A stretch of 64,000 nt of DNA from Neptunicoccus cionae (lineage in GTDB: Bacteria > Pseudomonadota > Alphaproteobacteria > Rhodobacterales > Rhodobacteraceae), in assembly GCF_002860325.1 (NCBI RefSeq), contig NZ_PKOJ01000001.1:1-64000 (forward strand), in the 5' to 3' direction. Under the pieces are notes generated by a model, which saw only the letters and a list, made by a program, of their open reading frames with translations, was not told where the DNA came from and searched no databases. Of the stretch, positions 33,034-42,048 are shown piece by piece. The stretch's first letter is position 1. Every line of letters begins with the position of its first letter. The position numbers were made by a program, and so were the translations under genes.

Positions 33034-34020
33034 ATGAAAGCGAATTTTTTAACGACCGCCGCTGCACTGGCAGCACTATGTCTTGGCGGCGCAGCTCAGG
33101 CCAAGGAACTGCGGCTGTCTCATCAATGGTCCAACAAAGACGTGCGCCACAAGGTCGCCGAAATTGTTGCAAATGAAGTTGCTGCCGCTGACGTGGATCT
33201 GGACATCAAGATTTTCGGATCCAAATCCCTGTTCAAACCGCGAGAGCAATATCGCCCGCTCAGCCGTGGCCAGCTGGATATGACGGTGCTTCCGCTCAGC
33301 TATGCAGGGGGACAACAACCGGCTTTTAACCTGACCCTGATGCCCGGTCTGGTGAAAAACCACGATCACGCCGCCCGTCTTTCCAACTCTCCGTTTATGG
33401 AGGCGCTTGAAGAGAAGATGGCTGACGACGATGTAATGGTATTGGTCCACGGGTATCTGGCTGGCGGCTTTGTTGGCAAGGACAAGTGCATCACCAAACC
33501 GTCGGACGTAGAAGGTTTGCAAACCCGCGCGGCGGGCAAGGCCTTTGAACAAATGCTGGCCGGAGCCGGAGCATCCATCGCTTCCATGGCGTCATCCGAG
33601 ATCTACAACGCCATGCAAACCGGCGTGCTGAACGCGGCCAACACATCGTCTTCGTCCTTCGTGTCCTACCGGATTTACGAACAGGCGAAGTGCTACACCC
33701 CTGCGGGTGATGTGGCGCTTTGGTTCATGTACCAGCCGCTGTTGATGAACAAATCCGCATTTGAAGACCTGAATGAAGCCCAGCAAAAGGCCCTGCTCGA
33801 CGCATCTGCCAAAGCGGAAGCCTACTATCTGGAAGAGGCGAAGAAACAGGACGCAGCTTCGGTAAAAGTCTTTGAAGATGCAGGCGTGGAAATTGCGCAT
33901 ATGTCACCCGAGGATTTCGAAGCATGGCGCGCGATTGCGCAGGAAACGTCCTATAAAGCTTTCATAGACGAAGTGCCTGACGGGCAGGCTCTACTGGATA
34001 TGGCTCTGGCTGTAGAGTGA
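33034..34020 (+). CDS. TRAP transporter solute-binding protein (DctP family), probably malonate
   Basis: A 328-residue DctP-type periplasmic protein with a signal peptide ending in GAAQAKEL. The family arginine-containing segment GLQTRAAGKAFEQML is near residue 165. A strong GGGAGGAAATC site precedes the ATG. It captures an organic acid for the DctQM pair encoded next. The cargo is inferred to be malonate from the downstream malonyl-CoA synthetase and decarboxylase; many malonate loci use other carrier types. Confidence 0.88.
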   Translation: MKANFLTTAAALAALCLGGAAQAKELRLSHQWSNKDVRHKVAEIVANEVAAADVDLDIKIFGSKSLFKPREQYRPLSRGQLDMTVLPLSYAGGQQPAFNLTLMPGLVKNHDHAARLSNSPFMEALEEKMADDDVMVLVHGYLAGGFVGKDKCITKPSDVEGLQTRAAGKAFEQMLAGAGASIASMASSEIYNAMQTGVLNAANTSSSSFVSYRIYEQAKCYTPAGDVALWFMYQPLLMNKSAFEDLNEAQQKALLDASAKAEAYYLEEAKKQDAASVKVFEDAGVEIAHMSPEDFEAWRAIAQETSYKAFIDEVPDGQALLDMALAVE

Positions 34021-34101
34021 CCCAAAGCATTTCAGGCAGCGGCACTGCTGCTGCCTGAACTTCCCCACGCAATGCCCCAATCAACCCGAGGACGCTATTT
34101 T

Positions 34102-34653
34102 ATGGCTGGCCATACCCCTTCTGCTGCAACATCCCATGTGGGCAATAATGCCTTCCTGCGCGCCGTTGCCGCCCTTTCAACCCTGTCCGGCTGGATCTCT
34201 GCTGCGATGATTGTTGCGGCTGTCGCGATCACCTGCCAGATGATTGTCGTGCGTTTCGTGCTGAACGGTTCCACCGTCTGGCAGACCGAAGCGGTGATCT
34301 ATCTGGCCATTTCGGCAACCCTGATAGGCCTGCCCTATGTCCAGCGGTTGCGGGGCCATGTAAATGTCGATCTGGTCCCTCTGGCGCTCCCGAAAAAAGC
34401 ACGGTTTGTTTTGTGCATCTGCACCCTCAGCCTGACCATTGCGATGGTCTGCGTCATGCTGTGGTACGGGTTCGAGTTCTGGCATCTGGCGTTTGAACGG
34501 AACTGGAAATCCGACACGATCTGGGGCGTGCGGCTGTGGATTCCCTATCTGGCCCTTCCTGTGGGCTTTGCCCTGTTCCTGTTACAACTGATCGCCGATC
34601 TTGTGGCTGTCATCCTTAAAATCGATCAACCTTTCGGACTGGAGGACAGCTAA
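34102..34653 (+). CDS. TRAP transporter small permease (DctQ family)
   Basis: A 183-residue membrane protein with four hydrophobic helices, the DctQ plan. It contains the LPYVQRLRGHVNVDLV segment typical of the family near residue 85. It pairs with the large permease in the inner membrane. The ATG at 34102 follows a CGAGGA sequence; an ATG ten codons upstream is possible but has no site. The DctM ATG directly abuts its stop codon. Confidence 0.85.
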   Translation: MAGHTPSAATSHVGNNAFLRAVAALSTLSGWISAAMIVAAVAITCQMIVVRFVLNGSTVWQTEAVIYLAISATLIGLPYVQRLRGHVNVDLVPLALPKKARFVLCICTLSLTIAMVCVMLWYGFEFWHLAFERNWKSDTIWGVRLWIPYLALPVGFALFLLQLIADLVAVILKIDQPFGLEDS

Positions 34654-35970
34654 ATGGACCCGTTGATCCTCGGCGCTATTGTCGCCATTTCCACCATTCT
34701 CATCCTGTTCTCGGGCGTGTCGGTTGCCATCGGCCTGTTGATGGTTTCAACCCTTTTCCTGCTCATCTTTGATGGTGTCCGCTCGCTTGAACTGCTGCCG
34801 GAAATCCTCTTCGGAAAACTTGATAACTTTGCGCTGCTGTCCATCCCGATGTTTATCATCATGGGCTCCTCTATTGCCTCCACCCGCGCGGGTGCAGACC
34901 TGTACGAAGCATTGGAACGCTGGCTGACCCGATTGCCGGGCGGTCTCGTGATCTCCAACCTCGGGGCGTGTGCGCTGTTTGCTGCCATGTCCGGTTCCAG
35001 CCCGGCCACCTGTGCGGCCATTGGCAAGATGGGCATCCCTGAAATGCGCAAACGGGGCTATCCGGACGGGGTTGCCGCCGGTTCCATCGCGGCAGGTGGG
35101 ACGCTGGGCATCCTGATCCCGCCGTCTGTCACCATGATCGTCTACGGAATCGCCACGGAATCTTCTATCGGGCGGCTGTTTCTGGCCGGTGTCATTCCGG
35201 GGCTGATGCTTGTGCTGCTGTTCATGATCTGGTCGCTCTATTCCACTTGGGCGTCGGGCAATAAATCCCTGCTCAGCACCCGCAGCTATTCGTGGAAGGA
35301 ACGCTTTGAAATCCTGCCCCGCGTGCTGCCGTTTCTGCTGATCATTCTGGGGGTGCTTTACGCCATGTACGGTGGTGTTGCGACGCCATCCGAAACCGCT
35401 GCGGTCGGGGCCCTGTTGTGTCTGGTCATTGCCATGGTGATCTACAAATTGTGGAACCCCAAAGACCTGTGGGTGGTGCTGCGCGACAGCACACGGGAAA
35501 GCGTGATGATCCTCTTCATCATCGCAGCAGCGGGTGTGTTTTCCTACATGCTGTCTAGCCTGTTCATCACCCAGTCCATTGCCGAATGGATCGGCACACT
35601 GGAGGTGAACCGCTGGGTATTGATGTTCGCGGTCAATATCTTCCTGCTGATCGCCGGTTTCTTCCTGCCGCCGGTTGCTGTGATCCTGATGGCTGCGCCG
35701 ATCCTGCTGCCGATCATCACAGCTGCCGGTTTTGATCCGATCTGGTTTGCAGTGGTGCTGACCATCAATATGGAAATCGGCCTGATTTCACCGCCGGTAG
35801 GTCTGAACCTTTATGTGATCAACGGGATCGCACCTGAAATTTCGCTCAAGACCATCCTTATGGGCTCTCTGCCTTATGTGGGCTGTATGGTTCTGGCGAT
35901 TATCCTGCTGTGTCTGTTTCCGGGCCTTGCCACTTGGCTGCCCGATGCTGTGATGGGGGTTGCAAGATGA
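34654..35970 (+). CDS. TRAP transporter large permease (DctM family)
   Basis: A 438-residue membrane protein with about twelve hydrophobic segments. DctM signatures include AAMSGSSPATCAAIGKMGIPEM near residue 110, GTLGILIPPSVTMIVYG near 150, and the C-terminal EIGLISPPVGLNLYVING. It is the sodium-coupled channel subunit of the importer. GGAGG lies nine bases before its ATG inside the DctQ 3' end, and its stop overlaps the malonyl-CoA decarboxylase start (ATGA). Confidence 0.92.
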   Translation: MDPLILGAIVAISTILILFSGVSVAIGLLMVSTLFLLIFDGVRSLELLPEILFGKLDNFALLSIPMFIIMGSSIASTRAGADLYEALERWLTRLPGGLVISNLGACALFAAMSGSSPATCAAIGKMGIPEMRKRGYPDGVAAGSIAAGGTLGILIPPSVTMIVYGIATESSIGRLFLAGVIPGLMLVLLFMIWSLYSTWASGNKSLLSTRSYSWKERFEILPRVLPFLLIILGVLYAMYGGVATPSETAAVGALLCLVIAMVIYKLWNPKDLWVVLRDSTRESVMILFIIAAAGVFSYMLSSLFITQSIAEWIGTLEVNRWVLMFAVNIFLLIAGFFLPPVAVILMAAPILLPIITAAGFDPIWFAVVLTINMEIGLISPPVGLNLYVINGIAPEISLKTILMGSLPYVGCMVLAIILLCLFPGLATWLPDAVMGVAR

Positions 35971-37223
35971 GCTTTTTCTCTGAAATGGTCTCTACTGTTT
36001 TCGAAAGACGCTACAAACGCGGGCTTTTGAAAGAGGCAGACGGCCGGTCCTTGCAGGACCTGTCCGAGGCCCTGCTCAGCAGTCAGGGGGAAGTCTCGGG
36101 CGCAACACTGGCGCGCAGCATTCTGGACCGCTACGCCCGCCTGACACCGGAAGAAAAACACGATTTCTTCACCTTCATGGCCGAAGGTCTGGAGATAGAG
36201 GCCGATGCCGTTGTCTCCACACTCGAAGCCTATAAGGCTGCGCCCTCCAAGCAAAGCTACCGCGATTTTGCCGCTGCCTGTGAACCCCGCAGGCAAGAGC
36301 TCGCACGGCGGATGAATCAGGTGCCCGGTGCGACGGCGCAACTGGTGGCCATGCGCAATGATCTGCTGAAACTGATGCGCAAACACCCTGCGCTGGAACC
36401 GGTGGACGTGGATTTCAAACATCTGTTTTCCTCGTGGTTCAACCGCGGCTTTCTGGTGCTGCGCCCAATCAGCTGGAGCAGCCCTGCCGATATTCTGGAA
36501 AAGATCATCGCTTATGAAGCGGTCCATGCGATTGACAGCTGGGACGACCTGCGCCGCCGCCTGAAGCCCACGGACCGGCGCTGTTTCGGCTTTTTTCACC
36601 CTGCGATGGCGGAGGAGCCGCTGATTTTTGTCGAGGTCGCCCTGACACGCGGCATTCCCGATTCCATTCAGGACCTGTTGGCCGACGGCCGCGAGACGAT
36701 CGACGCAGAAGATGCGGATACCGCCGTATTCTATTCAATCTCCAACTGCCAGAGCGGGCTTGCAGGGATCTCCTTTGGCAACTCCCTGATCAAACAGGTG
36801 GTCTCTGACCTGTCTCAGGAACTGCCCGGGTTGACGAACTTCGTAACCCTGTCACCCATTCCGGCGCTGAACAACTGGCTTGAAAAAGAAAACGCAGATC
36901 AGGCCTTCGCAAAAGAAAATCCGGCGGCCACTGCTGCCCATTACCTGCTTGATGCCAAACGGGCGGACGGGATGCCCTTTGATCCTGTAGCCCGCTTCCA
37001 TCTGGGTAACGGCGCGATGGTCCATAAGGTGCACGCGGGGGCCGATACCTCTGCCAACGGGCTGAAACAATCGGGAGGAACAATGGTAAATTACCTTTAC
37101 GATGTCCGCAAAATCTCGCAGAACCACGAACAATTCGTAGGACAGAAAACCGTTGTCGCCTCTGGCGAAGTGCGCCAGCTGGCCACCGCCGGAGCCGCGA
37201 TCAGGACAGGAGACCCATCATGA
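35967..37223 (+). CDS. matA: malonyl-CoA decarboxylase
   Basis: A 418-residue malonyl-CoA decarboxylase, converting malonyl-CoA to acetyl-CoA and carbon dioxide. It has an N-terminal helical domain (about residues 1-145) and a GNAT-fold catalytic domain. The catalytic serine is expected in TLSPIPALNNWL near residue 293 and the histidine in RFHLGNGAMVHK near 350. Both its ends overlap neighbours by ATGA, so transport, decarboxylation and activation are translationally linked. No targeting signal is present and it acts in the cytoplasm. Confidence 0.93.
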   Translation: MSFFSEMVSTVFERRYKRGLLKEADGRSLQDLSEALLSSQGEVSGATLARSILDRYARLTPEEKHDFFTFMAEGLEIEADAVVSTLEAYKAAPSKQSYRDFAAACEPRRQELARRMNQVPGATAQLVAMRNDLLKLMRKHPALEPVDVDFKHLFSSWFNRGFLVLRPISWSSPADILEKIIAYEAVHAIDSWDDLRRRLKPTDRRCFGFFHPAMAEEPLIFVEVALTRGIPDSIQDLLADGRETIDAEDADTAVFYSISNCQSGLAGISFGNSLIKQVVSDLSQELPGLTNFVTLSPIPALNNWLEKENADQAFAKENPAATAAHYLLDAKRADGMPFDPVARFHLGNGAMVHKVHAGADTSANGLKQSGGTMVNYLYDVRKISQNHEQFVGQKTVVASGEVRQLATAGAAIRTGDPS

Positions 37224-38737
37224 CAAATCCGCTTTATGACACGCTTTTCGGCAAGCATCAGGGCAAGACCACGCCGTTTCTGCGTCTCGTTGATGGCACG
37301 GTAATTACCCATGAAGGTTTCCTGCAAACGGCAGCGCAATACGCCCATCTGTTCACCGCACTTGGCGTGAAAGCGGGGGACCGTATCGCGGTGCAAATCG
37401 CCAAATCACCGCAATCTCTTGCTGTTTACTGCGCCTGTGTGCAGGCGGGCATCATCTTTCTGCCCCTCAACACCGCCTATACCGCCGACGAAGTGTCTTA
37501 TTTCGTTGAAAACAGTGGTGCGCGTATTTTGTTGTGCGATGAAAGCCGCGCCACGGATCTTGCCCCTGTTGCCAAACGTGCCAATGCAATGCTGGAAACC
37601 CTGAACGGCGACGGAAGCGGGTCTTTCACAACCAAAGCCGTAAACCATCCGGTGACGTTTGACACTGTCGTGCGAGATGGCGATGATCTGGCGGCCTTCC
37701 TTTATACTTCCGGTACAACCGGCCGGTCCAAAGGCGCGATGCTGACGCAAGCAAACCTTCTGTCCAACGCAAAAACGCTGGCCGAGGAATGGCGTTTTAC
37801 CGATCAGGATGTGCTGCTGCACGCCTTGCCGATCTTTCACACCCACGGTCTGTTTGTGGCAACCAACATCACCCTGTTTGCCGGCGGGCAGATGATCTTT
37901 ATGCCAAAGTTCGATCTCGACCAGATTTTGGACAATATGCCGGATGCGACGACGATGATGGGCGTTCCGACCTTTTACACCCGCCTGCTGGACGATGCGC
38001 GGTTTACCAAGGAACTGGCCCAACATATGCGCTTGTTCGTATCAGGCTCTGCGCCGCTGCTGGCGGAAACGCACGTGTCTTTCGAAAACCGTACCGGCCA
38101 CCGGATTCTGGAACGCTATGGCATGACAGAAACCAACATGAACACGTCGAACCCTTACGACCGGGAACGCCGCGCCGGTACTGTCGGCTTCGCCCTGCCC
38201 GGTGTGGAGGTGAAAATCACGAACGCAGACACCGGCGAGACCCTGCCTCAGGGCGAGATCGGCCAGATCGAAGTGCGCGGACCGAATGTGTTCAAGGGCT
38301 ACTGGCAAATGCCGGAAAAAACTGCCGAAGAACTGCGGGAGGACGGATTTTTCATCACCGGCGATCTGGGCCAGTTCGACGAAGACGGTTATTTGCAGAT
38401 TGTCGGGCGCAACAAGGATCTGATCATTTCCGGCGGGTATAACATTTACCCCAAAGAGATCGAACTGCTGCTGGATGAAGAGGAAGGTGTGCTGGAAAGC
38501 GCTGTGATCGGCGTGCCCCATCCGGATTTTGGCGAAACGGTTGTGGCCGTTCTGGTGCCCCAGTCGGGGCTGGACCTGGACCTTGAAGCGATAAAGGCCA
38601 GTGTAGGTGCTTCGCTGGCGCGGTTCAAACAGCCGCAAAAACTGATCGTCCTGCCGGAATTGCCACGCAACACCATGGGTAAGGTGCAGAAGAAAACACT
38701 GCGCGAGGATTACGCGGACCTGTTTTCAGGTAAGTAG
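37220..38737 (+). CDS. matB: malonyl-CoA synthetase
   Basis: A 505-residue acyl-adenylate-forming enzyme that makes malonyl-CoA from malonate, ATP and CoA. The P-loop motif FLYTSGTTGRSKGAM lies near residue 157, the YGMTETNMN motif near 299, and the hinge/C-terminal motif GDLGQFDEDGYLQIVGRNKDLI near 380-400. A catalytic lysine is in NTMGKVQKK near the end. Its place after matA and a TRAP system defines malonate catabolism. A strong terminator follows. Confidence 0.93.
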   Translation: MTNPLYDTLFGKHQGKTTPFLRLVDGTVITHEGFLQTAAQYAHLFTALGVKAGDRIAVQIAKSPQSLAVYCACVQAGIIFLPLNTAYTADEVSYFVENSGARILLCDESRATDLAPVAKRANAMLETLNGDGSGSFTTKAVNHPVTFDTVVRDGDDLAAFLYTSGTTGRSKGAMLTQANLLSNAKTLAEEWRFTDQDVLLHALPIFHTHGLFVATNITLFAGGQMIFMPKFDLDQILDNMPDATTMMGVPTFYTRLLDDARFTKELAQHMRLFVSGSAPLLAETHVSFENRTGHRILERYGMTETNMNTSNPYDRERRAGTVGFALPGVEVKITNADTGETLPQGEIGQIEVRGPNVFKGYWQMPEKTAEELREDGFFITGDLGQFDEDGYLQIVGRNKDLIISGGYNIYPKEIELLLDEEEGVLESAVIGVPHPDFGETVVAVLVPQSGLDLDLEAIKASVGASLARFKQPQKLIVLPELPRNTMGKVQKKTLREDYADLFSGK

Positions 38738-38758
38738 CCGCAGCGACAGTGACATGAG

Positions 38759-38786
38759 AGGGCGTCGGAAAAGGCGCCCTTTTTTT
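38759..38786 (+). terminator. intrinsic terminator after matB
   Basis: AGGGCG (38759-38764) pairs with CGCCCT (38775-38780) over a 10-base loop, and seven T residues follow (38780-38786). It lies 21 bases after the matB stop codon. Confidence 0.88.
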
Positions 38787-38856
38787 GAGGTGCGCCTGAT
38801 TGCTGAATTCAGATGCCTGATTTTACTGAGAAAAAAGATTTAAGACCCTGCAAATA

Positions 38857-38914
38857 TGAAGCGTCATACAAGACGCGTCAATAATGAAGCTTCATATTTG
38901 AAGCTTCATTATTG
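38857..38914. repeat. cluster of TGAAGC(G/T)TCA palindromes with long hairpin
   Basis: The near-palindrome TGAAGCGTCA (38857-38866) and two copies of the perfect palindrome TGAAGCTTCA (38885-38894 and 38899-38908) lie within 52 bases. The latter two sit in a perfect 16-bp inverted repeat (38879-38894 with 38899-38914) around a TATT loop. GCGTC/GACGC (38861-38876) makes a smaller hairpin beside it. The element lies between the convergent matB and phosphotransferase genes, so it could end the minus-strand transcript, but it lacks a T-run. Confidence 0.75.
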
Positions 38915-38922
38915 CAGGGTTA

Positions 38923-39969
38923 TCAGCCATGCGTTTTTAACAGTTCTGGCGTCACATCATAATCAACGCAAAACGCGAGCAATCTTTCCAGATCCGCGCG
39001 ACGCCATGCTCTTTTCTGTTCACTCGAATTATCAAACAGCACCGTTGCAATGACCGTCAGAAACATTTTCCCCAACACTGAAATGACGTAACTCTTTTGA
39101 CACTCCTGCAGGCTATAACTGCGCACGCCCTGCCCCAACAGTTCCTGATGATAGTGCCGGATCAAATCTCTCTCGCCCGCCCGCCGCTGCGCTGGCGTCA
39201 AAGAACTGATCAGGAAGTATCCCAGATCGCTCCCGCCGTTTCCGTGTCCTGTGAACTGCCAGTCCAGCACCACCGCACCTTGCGGGGTGAACAGCACGTT
39301 ATCCAACTGCAAATCCCGATGGATACAGGTCTGCGGCCCTGCCCCTTGAAGTCGCGCAAAAAGCTCCGGCTGCACAGCAAGATGATCCCCGAGCCTGCAG
39401 AACCAGTCCGGCAGGGCCTTTTGCGGCAAAATCCGCGCCAATTGCGCGGGATAAGCCGCCCAGCACTGCGCAAAATCAAACTCCGGCAGCCAGCTGTTTT
39501 CAGTTGCGGTTGCCCCCCAATATCCGGCGTGAATTCGCGCCATTGCGGTGATCACCGTCTTTGCGTCTTCCAGCGAACACCCCTCAACAAAATCCGCCGT
39601 TCGCGCCTTTGGAAAATCCTCCAGAAGGGCAATGCTCTGCCCTGATGTTTTTTCAAAGTCCGCGTAATAACATCGCGGTAAGGGAAGATCCCGCCCTGTC
39701 ACGCAGGAGGTGTAAAACCCGACTTCCCGCCGGTTTGCTTCTGCCAGCGCCTTGCGAAAGGCCGGACGTCTGGCAGAGAGTTTAGCGATGATTGTTGCGG
39801 GGCTGTCCAAGGCGGAACTGACCAGTTCCAAGCGGATCAGACTGCCGCCGGTGAAGCTTTCATTGTGCCCGATCCTTTGGGCGGTGCAGTCGCTAACGGT
39901 CCAGCCTAGCGCGGCGGACAACCAGTCCGGCGTGATCTCTTCCGCGTTTCGGGGGATAGGCAGGGGCAT
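38923..39969 (-). CDS. kinase-like phosphotransferase (APH/ecdysteroid-kinase-like family)
   Basis: A 348-residue protein with the aminoglycoside-phosphotransferase/choline-kinase fold. The catalytic loop is CIHRDLQLDNVLF near residue 205 and the metal-binding DFG-equivalent is VVLDWQFTGHG near 222. The substrate is unknown; such proteins phosphorylate small alcohols or acyl compounds. The ATG at 39969 is used, while TTG at 39987 is a possible earlier start with a weak site. It lies 85 bases after the HIU hydrolase on the same strand and may share its transcript, though a purine link is not evident. Confidence 0.75.
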   Translation of the reverse strand: MPLPIPRNAEEITPDWLSAALGWTVSDCTAQRIGHNESFTGGSLIRLELVSSALDSPATIIAKLSARRPAFRKALAEANRREVGFYTSCVTGRDLPLPRCYYADFEKTSGQSIALLEDFPKARTADFVEGCSLEDAKTVITAMARIHAGYWGATATENSWLPEFDFAQCWAAYPAQLARILPQKALPDWFCRLGDHLAVQPELFARLQGAGPQTCIHRDLQLDNVLFTPQGAVVLDWQFTGHGNGGSDLGYFLISSLTPAQRRAGERDLIRHYHQELLGQGVRSYSLQECQKSYVISVLGKMFLTVIATVLFDNSSEQKRAWRRADLERLLAFCVDYDVTPELLKTHG

Positions 39970-40054
39970 CGGATAACCGTCGGGCAACAGAACATTTCCG
40001 CGCAGGCTTACGCAGATTTTCCTGCCTTGACCAGCATTCCCTTGCCCCGCGCCC

Positions 40055-40411
40055 CTAGCTGCCGCGATATGTGGAATAGCCGAACGGGCTTAACAACAGC
40101 GGCACGTGATAGTGGGCCTCTGCGTCATCCATGCCGAAGCGGATCGGAATTTCGTCCAGAAACAGGATGTCACCCGCTGCCACACCGCAATCCCGTAGGT
40201 AGTCACCCGCGTAAAACACCAGTTCATAAGTGCCGGTTTGAAAGCTTTCGGCAGGCAGGATTGGCGCATCCGTGCGGCCATCGTCATTGGTTGCCATCTC
40301 GACGACCAGCTCGCGTGCCTCCCCTGACAACCGGTAAAGAGCGATTTTGATACCCTCGGCGGGAACGCCGCGTGCAGTGTCCAACACATGTGTCGATAGC
40401 CATCCAGCCAT
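40055..40411 (-). CDS. uraH: 5-hydroxyisourate hydrolase (transthyretin-related)
   Basis: A 118-residue transthyretin-like protein. It hydrolyses 5-hydroxyisourate, the unstable product of urate oxidation, to OHCU. The N-terminal catalytic-histidine motif [11 protein letters not shown] and the C-terminal signature YRGS are both present, which separates it from true transthyretin. The ATG at 40411 has AAGGA six bases upstream and is preferred over one five codons earlier. It diverges from the allantoinase-OHCU decarboxylase fusion that takes the next steps. Confidence 0.92.
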   Translation of the reverse strand: MAGWLSTHVLDTARGVPAEGIKIALYRLSGEARELVVEMATNDDGRTDAPILPAESFQTGTYELVFYAGDYLRDCGVAAGDILFLDEIPIRFGMDDAEAHYHVPLLLSPFGYSTYRGS

Positions 40412-40586
40412 GCCGGTTCCTTCCATTAAAAAACCTGAGATCCTTATCCCTATTCAACCACCTCGCCGGTCGTGGCGCAAAGGCATTTCTGCCAGCAAAC
40501 TGAACAGCAGTTTCAATCTTTTTTTGATAAAACAAGACAGCGCTTTCGTATAGCTTGGGAAATGAACATCAATAAGAAGTCTGATC

Positions 40587-42005
40587 ATGAACCGATATCC
40601 ACGCAATATGCAGGGCTATGGCCCTAATCCGCCCGCCGCGAACTGGCCGAACAACGCAAAGATCGCCGTGCAATTCGTGATGAACTACGAAGAAGGCGGC
40701 GAGAACTGCCTGCTTCACGGGGATGCTGCGTCCGAGGCTTTCCTGTCCGAAGTGGTCGGAGCGCAACCCTGGCCGGGGCAGCGGCACTGGAACATGGAAA
40801 GCATGTACGAATACGGCGCGCGGGCCGGTTTCTGGCGTCTTCACCGCCTGTTCACCGAGGCGGACATACCGGTCACGGTCTACGGTGTGGCCACAGCACT
40901 CGCCCGCTCCCCCCATCAGGTGGCTGCGATGCAATCTGCCGATTGGGAAATCGCCTCCCACGGGCTGAAATGGATCGAATACAAGGATTTCGACAAGGAA
41001 ACCGAACGGGCCGATCTGGAAGAAGCCATCCGCCTGCACACCGAAGTCACCGGAGAACGCCCGCGCGGCTGGTACACAGGGCGCTGTTCCGCCAATACGG
41101 TTGATATCGTCTCCGAAGAGGGCGGCTTTGACTATTGTTCCGATACCTATGATGACGATCTGCCCTACTGGCGCGAACATCAGGGCCGTGACCAGTTGAT
41201 CATTCCTTATACACTGGATGCCAACGACATGCGGTTTGCATCAGCGCAAGGGTTCAATTCGGGCGACCAGTTCTTTACCTACCTGAAGGATAATTTTGAC
41301 GCACTTTATGCCGAAGGCGAAGCAGGCGCACCCAAGATGATGACCATCGGTCTGCACTGCCGCCTGATTGGACGCCCCGGTCGTATCCAGTCCCTCAAAC
41401 GCTTTGTGGATTATGTCAAAGCGCAGCAGGATGTCTGGTTCGCACGCCGTATCGACATCGCGCGTCACTGGCAGGAACATCATCCCCCTGCGCATCAGAA
41501 GAATGTGCCAACCGAAATGGACAAGGACACATTCGTGTCCCACTACGGCGGCATCTTTGAACATTCCCCGTGGATTGCCGAAGGCGCGCATAATCTGGAA
41601 CTTGGCCCTGCCCATAATACCGCCATCGGATTGCATTCAGCCCTGTGTCGCGTTTTCCGCAGCGCCAGTGCGGAACAGCGGCTTGGCGTGTTACAGGCCC
41701 ACCCCGATCTGGCAGGCAAGCTGGCCGCTGCCAAAAAGCTGACAGCCGAGAGCACGTCAGAGCAGGCATCGGCCGGGTTGAACGCGCTGACAGATGCGGA
41801 ACGGGAAACCTTCCAGTCGCTCAACAGCGAATACACCGGCAAGTTCGGCTTCCCCTTCATCATCGCTGTGAAGGGCCTTTCAAAAGACGAAATTCTTGCA
41901 GCCTTCAAAACCCGCATCCACAACGACCGCGACACGGAACTGGCAACCGCTTGCAAACAGGTCGAACGGATCGCCCTGCTGCGGTTGACCGATATCCTAC
42001 CCTAA
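40587..42005 (+). CDS. bifunctional allantoinase (PuuE type) / OHCU decarboxylase
   Basis: A 472-residue fusion. Residues 1 to about 300 form a polysaccharide-deacetylase-fold, metal-independent allantoinase of the PuuE type (NYEEGGENCLLHGD near residue 30, GWYTGRCS near 155). Residues about 315-472 form OHCU decarboxylase, with the catalytic histidine in AHPDLAGK and the FGFPFIIAVKG strand. One polypeptide thus makes allantoin from OHCU and opens it to allantoate. The order in the chain is reverse to the pathway. Urate oxidase and allantoicase are not in this window. Confidence 0.9.
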   Translation: MNRYPRNMQGYGPNPPAANWPNNAKIAVQFVMNYEEGGENCLLHGDAASEAFLSEVVGAQPWPGQRHWNMESMYEYGARAGFWRLHRLFTEADIPVTVYGVATALARSPHQVAAMQSADWEIASHGLKWIEYKDFDKETERADLEEAIRLHTEVTGERPRGWYTGRCSANTVDIVSEEGGFDYCSDTYDDDLPYWREHQGRDQLIIPYTLDANDMRFASAQGFNSGDQFFTYLKDNFDALYAEGEAGAPKMMTIGLHCRLIGRPGRIQSLKRFVDYVKAQQDVWFARRIDIARHWQEHHPPAHQKNVPTEMDKDTFVSHYGGIFEHSPWIAEGAHNLELGPAHNTAIGLHSALCRVFRSASAEQRLGVLQAHPDLAGKLAAAKKLTAESTSEQASAGLNALTDAERETFQSLNSEYTGKFGFPFIIAVKGLSKDEILAAFKTRIHNDRDTELATACKQVERIALLRLTDILP

Positions 42006-42048
42006 CACGACCAGAGCACCGGCGGCATCACCGCCGCCGGAATACCGC

